DNA of 23,658 nt, from assembly GCA_036735565.1 (NCBI GenBank), contig DAINOC010000037.1, positions 1 through 23,658 of the forward strand, given 5' to 3'. This document shows positions 12,535-21,697 of this stretch, piece by piece; the stretch's first letter is position 1; every line of letters starts with the position of its first letter. The translations under genes were made by a program, and so were the position numbers. The stretch comes from Coraliomargarita_B sp036735565 (GTDB taxonomy: Bacteria > Verrucomicrobiota > Verrucomicrobiia > Opitutales > Coraliomargaritaceae). The notes beneath the pieces were generated by a model. The model had not been told where the DNA came from and did not search any database. It worked only from the letters and a program-made list of their open reading frames with translations.

Positions 12535-14162
12535 GTATTTGGAAATTCATTGTTTCGTGCCTTTTTCTGGCGCTTCCACTGGGGCTTAGCCTCAGGGGCG
12601 CACCGGCGGTGGATCCGGCGGCGGCCAACGTCGTGGTGGTGGTCAACGCGAATGACCCGGATTCCCGGGCGATCGGGCGCTACTACGCCGAGCGCCGCGG
12701 GATTCCTATTGCCAATATCATCGAGCTGGATGCGCCGACGGAGGAAACGATCAGTCTGCGTGATTACGTCGACCGCGTGCACAATCCGCTGCTCGATCAG
12801 TTGCTCGAAAAAGAGTGGGTGCGCGGCGTCAAAGCGGTCGATACGGAACCTGACGGACGCGAGCGTTTGCTCGCCGTGGTGCATCGTATCCGGTTTTTGG
12901 TGACGGTTCGCGGCATACCGCTGCGCTTTGAAAATGACCCGGCGCTCCTGGAAGCCGCCCCGGAGAGGATACCGGCCGCGCTGCGGCACAATCGCGGCTC
13001 GGTGGACAGCGAGCTGGCGCTCCTGCTCGGTCCTCCGGGCCTGGAGATGACTGCATTTGTGGCCAACCCCTGGTTTGAGAAAGAGGCCATCTCGTCCGGA
13101 GATGCGCAGCGGGTGATCAAGATCTCGCGGCTGGATGGTCCTCGCAAGGAAGACGTGCTCCGCCTGATCGACCGCAGTCTTCAAGCCGAAGCGGAGGGGC
13201 TCATGGGGCGCGCCTACATCGACAGCGGGGGGCCGCACGCAAAAGGGGACACCTGGTTTGAAGCGGCCAGGGACCTGGCGCAGGCGGCTTTTTTTGATAC
13301 CGACTTTGAAGGAACGAAGCGTGTGATGGGCTTTGAAGACCGCCTCGATGCCCCGGCGATTTACATGGGCTGGTATCGCAACCATGCCTATGGGCCCTGG
13401 CGCGAGGCGCGGTGGTCAGTGCCGCCGGGCGCTATCGGATTTCACCTGCACAGCTTCTCGGCCACCACCGTGCGCTCGGGCGAGCGAGGCTGGCTGGGCC
13501 CTTTGGTGCAGCAGGGCTATTGCGCAACCTTTGGCAATGTCTATGAGCCCTATCTGGAATACACGCACCGGCCACAGGTCGTCCTCCAGCAGCTCCTGGC
13601 GGGCGGGTATTTCGGCGATGCCATCATGCAGGCGAATCCGGTGCTTAGTTGGCAAACCGTGGCGATCGGGGACCCGCTCTATCGCCCCTTCAAGCGGGAC
13701 CTTGCCGCGCAGATCGCAGAGCCAGGCAATAGCCCGTTTTCCGGGTATAGTGCGCTCCGTCGGATGAACCAGCTCTTGGCCGGAGGGGATCGCGCTGCGG
13801 CCTTGGCTGAGGGCCGGGCCCGGTTTGGCGAGTCGCCATCCCTGGCCCTCGCACTGGAGCTCTCGAAACTCTTTGAGGCCGAGGGACAGCCCCGTGAAGC
13901 GCTGGCAGTCTTGCAGTTTATACGCTATCTCAACGTTTTTTCTCTCGATGAGATGGCACTGGTGCAGAGCATCGCGGAGCGACTAACGCAGCTGGGTGAC
14001 CCGGAGCTGGCCATTGAGTTGTATCAAAGGATGCTGGCGACGCGGAACCTGCCCAAGGAATTGCGGCAGGTGTTGTTGAATAATGGTGCCAAGCTTGCTG
14101 AGGCGGCGGGAAAGGTGGAACTGTCCGCCCAGTGGCGACTTGAAGTGCAAACACGGCCCTAG
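12531..14162 (+). CDS. TIGR03790 family secreted protein
   Basis: This 543-residue protein begins with a signal peptide (about 1-24, ending RGAPA). It matches the layout of the TIGR03790 family, a group with no known biochemical function that is common in Verrucomicrobia and Planctomycetes. Characteristic runs are VVVVVNANDPDSRAIGRYYA (about 34-53), RGIPIANIIEL, FLVTVRGIPLRF, PAIYMGWYRNHAYG and VPPGAIGFHLHSFSA. The last third (about 405-543) is helical with alternating A/L-rich segments and may be TPR-like. The ATG overlaps the amidase stop, so translation is coupled. It likely acts outside the cytoplasm. The gene converges on the binding-protein gene 26 bases further on. Confidence 0.82.
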   Translation: MSIWKFIVSCLFLALPLGLSLRGAPAVDPAAANVVVVVNANDPDSRAIGRYYAERRGIPIANIIELDAPTEETISLRDYVDRVHNPLLDQLLEKEWVRGVKAVDTEPDGRERLLAVVHRIRFLVTVRGIPLRFENDPALLEAAPERIPAALRHNRGSVDSELALLLGPPGLEMTAFVANPWFEKEAISSGDAQRVIKISRLDGPRKEDVLRLIDRSLQAEAEGLMGRAYIDSGGPHAKGDTWFEAARDLAQAAFFDTDFEGTKRVMGFEDRLDAPAIYMGWYRNHAYGPWREARWSVPPGAIGFHLHSFSATTVRSGERGWLGPLVQQGYCATFGNVYEPYLEYTHRPQVVLQQLLAGGYFGDAIMQANPVLSWQTVAIGDPLYRPFKRDLAAQIAEPGNSPFSGYSALRRMNQLLAGGDRAAALAEGRARFGESPSLALALELSKLFEAEGQPREALAVLQFIRYLNVFSLDEMALVQSIAERLTQLGDPELAIELYQRMLATRNLPKELRQVLLNNGAKLAEAAGKVELSAQWRLEVQTRP

Positions 14163-14188
14163 CCCACCGTTGCGAAGGTAGATGCCTA

Positions 14189-15292
14189 TCACTCCAGCCG
14201 TTCGTAGTAGACCGGTCGATGGTCGGGCAGCAGGCTTGGGTGGAAGATATGAATCAGATCGGCGAGGACCTCGTCGGGGCGCACGACGCCGCTCTCCCAG
14301 ATGGCATTGCCGCCGGAGGGGATGACCTGGACGGTGTTGTTATAAACGGCACCTTGCCGGGCGGGTGCGAAGCGGCGAAAGCGCGGATCGGCGGCGAGCA
14401 GTGAGCTGAGTGTCCGGTGGCCGCTGGGGTTGATCCAGATGTCGGCGCGGGCTCCCCGGAGGAAGACGCTCTCCAGATCGAGGGGTAGACCGCCCTGCGA
14501 GGGATCATCGCGCCAGAGGTAGCGGCCACCGGCATCCTCAATCGCCTGTGCGGTGTAGCTACGGCCGCCCGGGACGTGCCAGACGCCGGAGTAGGGGGCC
14601 CCGCAGAGTATCGTTGGGCGGTTTTCGATGGAATCGCTGAGTGCGGTGAGTGCCAGGTAGCGCGCCTCGATCTCATCGAAGAGCTCGTTGGCCGCAGCCG
14701 ACTGCTCGACGAAGGCTCCGATAAATTTGATCCACTCGGCCCGGGCCAGCGGGTGGCGCTCCATGTAGCCGGCGGACAGGACGATGGGCAGGCCGGTGCG
14801 CTGCAGCTTGGCGGGAATGTCGAATGCCGGGTCGCCGGAGATGCTGGTGAGGATAAGGTCGGGCTGCAGGGTGAGCAGCTGTTCGATGTCGAGGGCCTGC
14901 CCGATTTGCACCCGGCGAACCCGACCCTCGGCGACCCGCTGGCGCACTGTTGGATTACTGATGAAGTCGACGGTAGCGGCCCCAATGATCGCCCCGAGCC
15001 GATCCAGTGCGGCGAGTTGTCCGATATAGACCGTTTCCATGGCGACGATCCGCTCGACCGGCGTGCGGATGACCGGGAGATCAGCGGGGAGCTCCGGGAG
15101 CGGTTGCTCCCGCGGCACCAGCGCGTAACGGTAAACCTGGCTGGAATCGCGGAAGGCATTGCGAACTGTGAGGACCCGGTAGCTGCCGCGATCCTCAATT
15201 TGGAAATTCTCGGCATAGCGCACCTCTGCACTTGCGGTTAAGGAAAACAGCAGGTGAGCCAGCAGGCAGAGACCGGTAAATTTGAAAGACAT
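14189..15292 (-). CDS. Periplasmic binding protein, Fe-siderophore/cobalamin class (BtuF/FepB-like)
   Basis: This 367-residue protein has a signal peptide (residues 1-21, MSFKFTGLCLLAHLL, ending in ASA). The type III periplasmic binding fold of the FecB/BtuF class (PF01497) follows, with ERIVAMETVYIGQLAALDRL, then LQPDLILTSISGDPAF, LDIEQLL, and the C-terminal NAIWESGVVRPDEVLADLIH. These proteins feed iron chelates or corrinoids to an ABC importer. No permease or ATPase is in the window, so the ligand is unsettled. The neighbouring divergent gene resembles a cobalamin adenosyltransferase, which favours a corrinoid. The ATG at 15290-15292 is chosen because the signal peptide starts there. Confidence 0.85.
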   Translation of the reverse strand: MSFKFTGLCLLAHLLFSLTASAEVRYAENFQIEDRGSYRVLTVRNAFRDSSQVYRYALVPREQPLPELPADLPVIRTPVERIVAMETVYIGQLAALDRLGAIIGAATVDFISNPTVRQRVAEGRVRRVQIGQALDIEQLLTLQPDLILTSISGDPAFDIPAKLQRTGLPIVLSAGYMERHPLARAEWIKFIGAFVEQSAAANELFDEIEARYLALTALSDSIENRPTILCGAPYSGVWHVPGGRSYTAQAIEDAGGRYLWRDDPSQGGLPLDLESVFLRGARADIWINPSGHRTLSSLLAADPRFRRFAPARQGAVYNNTVQVIPSGGNAIWESGVVRPDEVLADLIHIFHPSLLPDHRPVYYERLE

Positions 15293-15326
15293 TGGCTTTT
15301 CGGGAAGAGTTGGCGAAATTGTGGTG

Positions 15327-15884
15327 ATGAAGCTGAAGAAGAGCACGAATATCGACGAACTCTGCTACCCGTTTATCTACGAGCACTCACGGCTCTGCGA
15401 TTATGAAATACACACGGACGCGATGTGTCGTCAACTCGGCGGGCTGATCGCGGCGATGCCGGAAGACTGTGGCGATCTGCGGAGCGAGATGGAGCAGCTC
15501 CAGCCGATGATTTACCATTTGAACGGCTCGATTCGCGGGAAGTGCGCGGTCGGCGAATCGGATCTGGAGTGGCTACTGGAGCGCTACCGCGCGCACAAGA
15601 CCGTGACGGCCGACTGCCTCTGCGGCTTTGTGCTGCCGCGCGGTGCCGAGCCGGTAGCCCAGCTCAATGCCGCTAGCTCGGATGCCAAAAAAGCGATCCG
15701 CCTGATGGTGCGCCTGCACCAGGAAGAAGGGCGCGATATCCCCGATGTGCTGCACCGTTTCTGCAACCTGCTCTGCAACTACTTTTTCACCCTCACGCTG
15801 GTGATCAACCAGCGGCGGGGGCTGCAGGAGATCCCCTTCGAGTCGGCGAGCTACCGGATGCCGAAGCAAGCCGGGGATGCTTAG
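15327..15884 (+). CDS. Cobalamin adenosyltransferase-like protein, degenerate (PduO/EutT-type)
   Basis: The 185-residue product resembles the helical C-terminal core of ATP:cob(I)alamin adenosyltransferases. The block FVLPRGAEPVAQLNAAS (101-117) matches the family FxLPGG...LHxART region, and VLHRFCNLLCNYFFTLT (141-157) matches LNRLSDYLF. Catalytic features are weak or lost. The family RRxER reads KKAIR (121-125), LNRLSD reads LHRFCN, and the N-terminal TGDxGxT loop is absent. Nine cysteines occur. It is divergent from a BtuF-like gene, only 34 bases apart. The ATG at 15327 is favoured over upstream TTG or GTG codons that overlap that gene. It may bind a corrinoid without enzyme activity. Assignment is moderate. 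Confidence 0.55.
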   Translation: MKLKKSTNIDELCYPFIYEHSRLCDYEIHTDAMCRQLGGLIAAMPEDCGDLRSEMEQLQPMIYHLNGSIRGKCAVGESDLEWLLERYRAHKTVTADCLCGFVLPRGAEPVAQLNAASSDAKKAIRLMVRLHQEEGRDIPDVLHRFCNLLCNYFFTLTLVINQRRGLQEIPFESASYRMPKQAGDA

Positions 15885-15891
15885 TGCTCCC

Positions 15892-15911
15892 CGCAGATCG
15901 GGAGATCTGCG
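15892..15911. terminator. Hairpin between convergent genes
   Basis: CGCAGATC (15892-15899) and GATCTGCG (15904-15911) form a perfect 8-bp stem with a GGGA tetraloop, in the 45-base gap between the adenosyltransferase-like gene and dapL. Only a short TTT follows on the plus strand, so a bidirectional terminator is likely but not strong. Confidence 0.5.
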
Positions 15912-15929
15912 TTTCCGGAGGCGCCGCAG

Positions 15930-17174
<1,245 letters not shown>

Positions 17175-17187
17175 GGTTTTAATGGCT

Positions 17188-17287
17188 NNNNNNNNNNNNN
17201 NNNNNNNNNNNNNNNNNNNNNNNNNNNNNNNNNNNNNNNNNNNNNNNNNNNNNNNNNNNNNNNNNNNNNNNNNNNNNNNNNNNNNNN
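17188..17287. other. Assembly gap (100 N)
   Basis: A run of exactly 100 N at 17188-17287 separates dapL and panC. The round number suggests a scaffold join of unknown true size. The dapL promoter and any gene between the two are hidden, and gene order across the join is not proven by sequence. Confidence 0.98.
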
Positions 17288-17330
17288 AAACGAGTCCTCC
17301 GGTTGCAGATTTTCAAGCCAATGTTTAGGG

Positions 17331-17359
17331 TTGAGGTGTCAGTGGGTGATGCTTATTAC
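17331..17359 (+). promoter_or_regulatory. Possible promoter of the panC operon
   Basis: TTGAGG (17331-17336) and TATTAC (17354-17359) lie 17 bases apart, in a suitable position for the panC start at 17376. Each matches the sigma-70 consensus at four of six positions. An A-rich leader (AAAAAAATAAAAGG) follows, with AGG only 2 bases before the ATG, so Shine-Dalgarno support is weak. Confidence 0.35.
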
Positions 17360-17375
17360 AAAAAAATAAAAGGTT

Positions 17376-18218
17376 ATGCAGACAATCCAATCGGTCAACG
17401 AAATGCAATCCCACGCCATCGGCCTGCGTTCCAGCGGGCGGTTGATCGCGCTGGTTCCCACGATGGGGAGCCTGCACGAGGGTCATCTCGATTTGGTCGA
17501 GATTGCCAAAGAGCGTGCAGACAAAGTCATCGTTTCGATATTTGTCAACCCCACCCAATTCGGACCGAGCGAGGACTACGAGCAGTATCCGAGGGTTCTC
17601 GAGGAAGATCTTGAAAAATGCCGCGCGCGGGGTGTGGACATCGTCTTCAACCCCAGCGTCGCCGAGATGTATCCGCAGGGATATTCCACCTTCGTGAGGG
17701 AGGAACAACTGAGCGCCGGCCTCTGTGGCGTCTCGCGGCCCCACCACTTCCAGGGGGTCACCACGGTTTGTTTGAAGCTCTTCAATATCACACGGCCGGA
17801 CATCGCGGTGTTTGGCCAGAAGGATGCCCAGCAGTGTGCCGTCATTCGCAAGATGGTGGCCGATCTCAATATTTCGACCGAAGTGCTGGTCGGGCCGACC
17901 CGCCGCGATCCCGATGGCCTGGCCACCAGCTCGCGCAATGTCTACCTCAGTGAGGTGCAGCGACAGGAAGCGCTCAGTATCTCGCGGGCGCTCTTTCAGG
18001 CGCGCGACATGGTGGCCCAGGGAACGCGCAGCGTCGACCGGATCGTGGCCGAGATCACGCACCATCTCTCGCTGCATCGCCGCGTCCGCATCATCTATGT
18101 GCAGGTGGTCGATAAAGTAACGATGCAGCCCGCCCGGGAGATCGTGCCGGGGCGTCAAGTCGTCTGCGTGGCCGCATGGTTGGATCAGACCCGCTTGATT
18201 GACAACATCGAGTTGTAA
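17376..18218 (+). CDS. panC: Pantoate--beta-alanine ligase PanC
   Basis: This 280-residue ligase joins pantoate and beta-alanine using ATP to make pantothenate. The nucleotide-binding motif is HEGH (34-37) in PTMGSLHEGHLDLV. The second signature, near DGLATSSRNVYLS, corresponds to the KMSKS-like loop. FVNPTQFGPSEDYEQYPR (about 56-73) and FGQKDAQQCAVIRKM are typical family blocks. Length fits the family (about 280). It is three bases upstream of nadB and heads a four-gene operon. panB is not visible in the window. Confidence 0.96.
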   Translation: MQTIQSVNEMQSHAIGLRSSGRLIALVPTMGSLHEGHLDLVEIAKERADKVIVSIFVNPTQFGPSEDYEQYPRVLEEDLEKCRARGVDIVFNPSVAEMYPQGYSTFVREEQLSAGLCGVSRPHHFQGVTTVCLKLFNITRPDIAVFGQKDAQQCAVIRKMVADLNISTEVLVGPTRRDPDGLATSSRNVYLSEVQRQEALSISRALFQARDMVAQGTRSVDRIVAEITHHLSLHRRVRIIYVQVVDKVTMQPAREIVPGRQVVCVAAWLDQTRLIDNIEL

Positions 18219-18221
18219 ACC

Positions 18222-19826
18222 ATGGCCAGAACTTACGACGTCATCGTGGTCGGCAGCGGCATCGCCGGGCTGAGCTTTGCGCTGAAGGCGGCTGACTCGG
18301 GCTTTCGGGTGGCGATCATCACCAAGAAGAATTCGGCGGAATCCAACACCAATTATGCCCAAGGCGGCATCGCCGCGGTGACCTCGGCCACGGATGACGT
18401 GGAGATGCATGTAGCTGACACCCTGGATGCTGGGGATGGACTCTGCGACGAGGCCGCCGTGCGCAAGATCCTGCGCGACGGACCGGCGAGCATTGAAGAG
18501 CTGATCCGGCGGGGGGTGGCCTTTTCCCAACTGGAGGATGGGCGGGTCTCCCTCGGGAAGGAAGGCGGCCACTCCAAGCGCCGTATCCTGCACGTGCAGG
18601 ACGTGACGGGCAAAGCCATTGAGCAGGCGCTTCTTCATGCGATCAGTGACTCCGAGCGGATTGATACCCTGGAGCATCATTTTGCAGTCGAGCTGATAAC
18701 CTCCGCAAAATTGAAGCGGCGCTTATCTGCGGCGGCGGCCAAGAGCAACCGTGTGCTCGGGCTCTACGTTTTGAATACCGAGACGGAGACGGTCGAGACC
18801 TTCAGCGCCCCGGTTGTGCTGCTGGCCACGGGCGGGATCGGGCAGGTCTATCAGTTCACCACCAATCCACCGATCGCCACGGGCGATGGTATCGCCATGG
18901 CCTATCGGGCGGGGGTGGAGGTGCGTAACATGGAGTTTATCCAGTTTCACCCTACGGCCTTTTTTTCTCCCGATGGTGATCGCTTCCTCATCAGCGAGGC
19001 GGTGCGCGGGGAGGGAGCGATCCTGCGCAACCTGGAGGGTGAGGCCTTCATGCACCGCTATGACCGGCGCAAGGACCTGGCTCCCCGGGACATCGTCGCC
19101 CGGGCGATTGACTCTGAGATGAAGCAGTCGGGAGCCCGTCATGTCTGGCTGGATACACGGGCGATCGGGTTGAATGAGTTGCACGAGCGTTTCCCCAACA
19201 TTTACGCGCACTGCGAGCGCCGGGGAATCTCGCTGGAGAAGAACATGATCCCCGTCGTGCCGGCGGCACACTACCTCTGCGGCGGCGTCAAAACCAATCT
19301 GGACGGAGAAACGTCGCTGCCGGGGCTCTACGCTTGCGGCGAAGTGGCTTGCACGGGACTGCACGGGGCCAACCGGCTGGCCAGCAACTCGCTCCTGGAG
19401 GCAGTGGTCATGGCGAACCGGGGGGCGGCATCCGTGGCGGCCTACCTGGCGAATGGCGACCGAAACGCGGTCACCCTGCCAGACTGGAAAGACGGCGATG
19501 TGCGCGACTCGGATGAGCGGGTGGTGCTCTCCCACAACTGGGATGAGTTGAAACGGACGCTCTGGGACTACGTGGGCATCGTGCGGACCACTAAGCGGCT
19601 TGAGCGGGCCCGCACCCGCATCCAAACACTGGAGCGCGAGATCAATGACTACTATTGGAACTTCAAAGTGGACGAGAGCCTGCTCGAACTGCGGAACATG
19701 ATCCTGGTGGCCCAGTTGGTGGTAGAGTGCGCCTTGCAGCGCAAGGAGAGCCGGGGATTGCATTACACCCTCGACTATCCGGAAAAGCTGGAGGAGGCCG
19801 TGGACAGTTGCACTTCGATCGTTTAA
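18222..19826 (+). CDS. nadB: L-aspartate oxidase NadB
   Basis: This 534-residue FAD enzyme oxidises L-aspartate to iminoaspartate, the first step of NAD de novo synthesis. The N-terminal FAD-binding motif is VVGSGIAGLSFALKA (9-23). SNTNYAQGGIAAV follows at about 41-53. The catalytic-domain blocks EFIQFHPTAF, DLAPRDIVARAID and AAHYLCGGVKTNLDG match the succinate-dehydrogenase/aspartate-oxidase family. The C-terminal helical domain ends in HYTLDYPEKL. It begins three bases after panC and is followed by panE after 20 bases. nadA and nadC are not present here. Confidence 0.96.
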   Translation: MARTYDVIVVGSGIAGLSFALKAADSGFRVAIITKKNSAESNTNYAQGGIAAVTSATDDVEMHVADTLDAGDGLCDEAAVRKILRDGPASIEELIRRGVAFSQLEDGRVSLGKEGGHSKRRILHVQDVTGKAIEQALLHAISDSERIDTLEHHFAVELITSAKLKRRLSAAAAKSNRVLGLYVLNTETETVETFSAPVVLLATGGIGQVYQFTTNPPIATGDGIAMAYRAGVEVRNMEFIQFHPTAFFSPDGDRFLISEAVRGEGAILRNLEGEAFMHRYDRRKDLAPRDIVARAIDSEMKQSGARHVWLDTRAIGLNELHERFPNIYAHCERRGISLEKNMIPVVPAAHYLCGGVKTNLDGETSLPGLYACGEVACTGLHGANRLASNSLLEAVVMANRGAASVAAYLANGDRNAVTLPDWKDGDVRDSDERVVLSHNWDELKRTLWDYVGIVRTTKRLERARTRIQTLEREINDYYWNFKVDESLLELRNMILVAQLVVECALQRKESRGLHYTLDYPEKLEEAVDSCTSIV

Positions 19827-19846
19827 CGGATCCGCTGGAGTCAGGC

Positions 19847-20815
19847 ATGAATCAACTGAAGCATTGGGCGCTTGTTGGACCGGGCGCGGTGGGTCTCTAC
19901 TACGGGGGGCTTCTGGCTGCGGACGGCCTGGCCCTGCACGTTCTGGCGCGCTCCGATCTTGCCGCCTTGCAAGCCAATGGGATCCTGATCTCCCGGGTGA
20001 ATCCGCGCACCGGGCAGTTGCTCGATGAGACCGGGGTGCGGCCGGCTGTGGTCGCTTCGGAGGCTGCGCGGCTCGGTCGGGTGGACGTCGTGCTGATCGC
20101 GGCGAAGTCGACGGTGAATGAGCAACTGGTGGACACGCTTCGAACCCTGGTCCGTTCGCCGGAAACGGTGATCCTGACTTTGCAAAACGGCATGGGTAAC
20201 GCTGAGTTCTTCGCCCGTCATTTTCCGGAGAATCCGGTTTTGTCGGGTCTGTGCTTCGTCTGCGTCAACCGCGTGGGGCCGGGATTGGTCGAGAACTACC
20301 ATCCCGGGCGGGTGGAGATCGGGTCCCTGAATGATCGCTGGCCGGATCTGGCCCGGGAGCTCACTGCGATTTTCAGCGCGGCCGGGGTGAAGGCGCTTTT
20401 TGCCCCCTCCCTGGATGCCGCGCTATGGCGGAAGCTTTGTTGGAATGTTCCCTTCAACGGGCTATCTATCGCAGGGGGAGCGATCACCTGCGATCGGATC
20501 CTCGCGGACCCGGTGCTTCGCGCACGCGCGGGTGCCCTGATGGAAGAAGTGCGTGCTGCTGCGGCGGCCGCGGGCCACCCGATCGAAGACAGCTTTTTGG
20601 AGGGACAGTTTACGGTGACGGAAAAAATGGGGGCCTACCAGCCCTCTTCCTTGATCGACTTCGTGGAGAATCGACCGGTGGAGGTCGATGCCATCTGGCG
20701 GGAGCCTCTGGAGCGCGGCCGGTCACTCGGCGTCGCTATGCCGGAGCTCACGCAACTGCTCGAGGCGATCGAGACAGCGGTGCGCGGACGACGAACAGAA
20801 CCGACGACAACCTGA
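19847..20815 (+). CDS. panE: 2-dehydropantoate 2-reductase PanE
   Basis: This 322-residue reductase uses NADPH to reduce ketopantoate to pantoate, the step before PanC. The N-terminal dinucleotide motif is VGPGAVGLYYG (10-20). Key residues of the family are visible: K87 in IAAKSTV, the conserved LQNGMGN (112-118), K196 in LWRKLCWNVPFNGL and E279 in RPVEVDAI. The ATG at 19847 is chosen because a GGAG site sits at 19837-19840 with 6-base spacing and the dinucleotide motif follows closely. An in-frame extension back to 19655 would overlap nadB and is unlikely. Together with panC it covers two steps of pantothenate synthesis. Confidence 0.92.
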   Translation: MNQLKHWALVGPGAVGLYYGGLLAADGLALHVLARSDLAALQANGILISRVNPRTGQLLDETGVRPAVVASEAARLGRVDVVLIAAKSTVNEQLVDTLRTLVRSPETVILTLQNGMGNAEFFARHFPENPVLSGLCFVCVNRVGPGLVENYHPGRVEIGSLNDRWPDLARELTAIFSAAGVKALFAPSLDAALWRKLCWNVPFNGLSIAGGAITCDRILADPVLRARAGALMEEVRAAAAAAGHPIEDSFLEGQFTVTEKMGAYQPSSLIDFVENRPVEVDAIWREPLERGRSLGVAMPELTQLLEAIETAVRGRRTEPTTT

Positions 20816-20841
20816 GCCGCGACCGACGAAAATACAGCAGC

Positions 20842-21684
20842 ATGCGACCATTATCGACAACCGCCCGGAACTGGAATCCGGCTATCGCCCGCAAAAGGTG
20901 GCGGCCCTGCGGGGTGGCTATCTTCGGGCTGCTATTGCTATGGGGTTCCTTCTTGAGTGCCGCTGGCACCGTTTCCAGGGAGTTGCCCTTTCAGGTTGGC
21001 GAAGTTTTGGAATATGACCTGAAGTGGAGTGTTTTCGGAGTCGGGCGGGCCAGGATGGAGGTCATGCCGATGGCCCGGGTTGAGGGGCAGACCGCTTGGC
21101 ATTTCGCTTTTTCGGTCAGGACGAACGCCTTTGCCGACCGGTTTTTCAAGGTGCGTACGGAGATCAACAGCTGGGTATCCGAGGATTTGCAGCGCACGCT
21201 TCGCTACCGGGAGATCAAGCGGGAGGGGAAGACCGAGCGAGATATCGAAGTGACGTTCGATTATCCACTAGCCCGTGCGACCTACCGCAACTTTGGCGAG
21301 GCCCGCGAGCCGGTTGAGCTTCCGGATGGACCGGTTTTGGACCCGCTGGGTGCGGTCTATCACCTGCGCGCCAGTCTCTCGGGGGCAGCCAGGGATGGAG
21401 CCCAAGTGACGGACTTTTCAGTGACCGACGGTAAGAAAGTAGTGGCGCTCCGGATGCAGCCTGACCGGGAGGAGAACATCCGGGTCAATGGGCGGCGGTA
21501 TTCAAGTCTGCGCTTCATCCCGCAGACCGGAGAGCTGGGTGGGGTTTTTGAGAAGAGTGAAGACTCCGAGGTCCGCATCTGGTTCACTGCGGATGCTTCG
21601 GTGGCCCCGCTGCAGGTGCAGGGAGAGGTGGTGGTCGGCAGTTTCTGGGCAAAGCTCGTGGCGGCTCCGCGTGGGAGTCATTGA
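20842..21684 (+). CDS. DUF3108 family protein, probably envelope-located
   Basis: This 280-residue protein has an N-terminal hydrophobic segment (about 24-41, FGLLLLWGSFLSAAG) that looks like a signal peptide or anchor. A beta-rich domain follows (FQVGEVLEYDLKWSVFGVG, then MPMARVEGQTAWHFAF and DRFFKVRTEINSWV), typical of the DUF3108 family. Function is unknown; family members are usually periplasmic or secreted. The real start is the ATG at 20842. The reading frame stays open further upstream, but that stretch overlaps panE. It follows panE by 26 bases and may be cotranscribed, although no link to pantothenate is known. It converges with the glycosyltransferase, 13 bases away. Confidence 0.72.
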   Translation: MRPLSTTARNWNPAIARKRWRPCGVAIFGLLLLWGSFLSAAGTVSRELPFQVGEVLEYDLKWSVFGVGRARMEVMPMARVEGQTAWHFAFSVRTNAFADRFFKVRTEINSWVSEDLQRTLRYREIKREGKTERDIEVTFDYPLARATYRNFGEAREPVELPDGPVLDPLGAVYHLRASLSGAARDGAQVTDFSVTDGKKVVALRMQPDREENIRVNGRRYSSLRFIPQTGELGGVFEKSEDSEVRIWFTADASVAPLQVQGEVVVGSFWAKLVAAPRGSH

Positions 21685-21697
21685 GGGCCCCGGCCGA

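Noticed and set aside
15282..15326. TTG-initiated extension of the adenosyltransferase-like gene
   Set aside because: It would overlap the start of the divergent binding-protein gene and adds no family residues.
17288..17330. Possible tRNA or tmRNA 3' end just after the N gap
   Set aside because: No T-loop or acceptor-stem pattern could be traced in the few visible bases.
19655..19846. Longer start for panE
   Set aside because: It lies inside nadB and delays the dinucleotide motif; the ATG at 19847 has a GGAG site.
20425..20841. Extended N-terminus of the DUF3108 gene
   Set aside because: It overlaps panE in another frame; the ATG at 20842 begins a normal signal-type segment.
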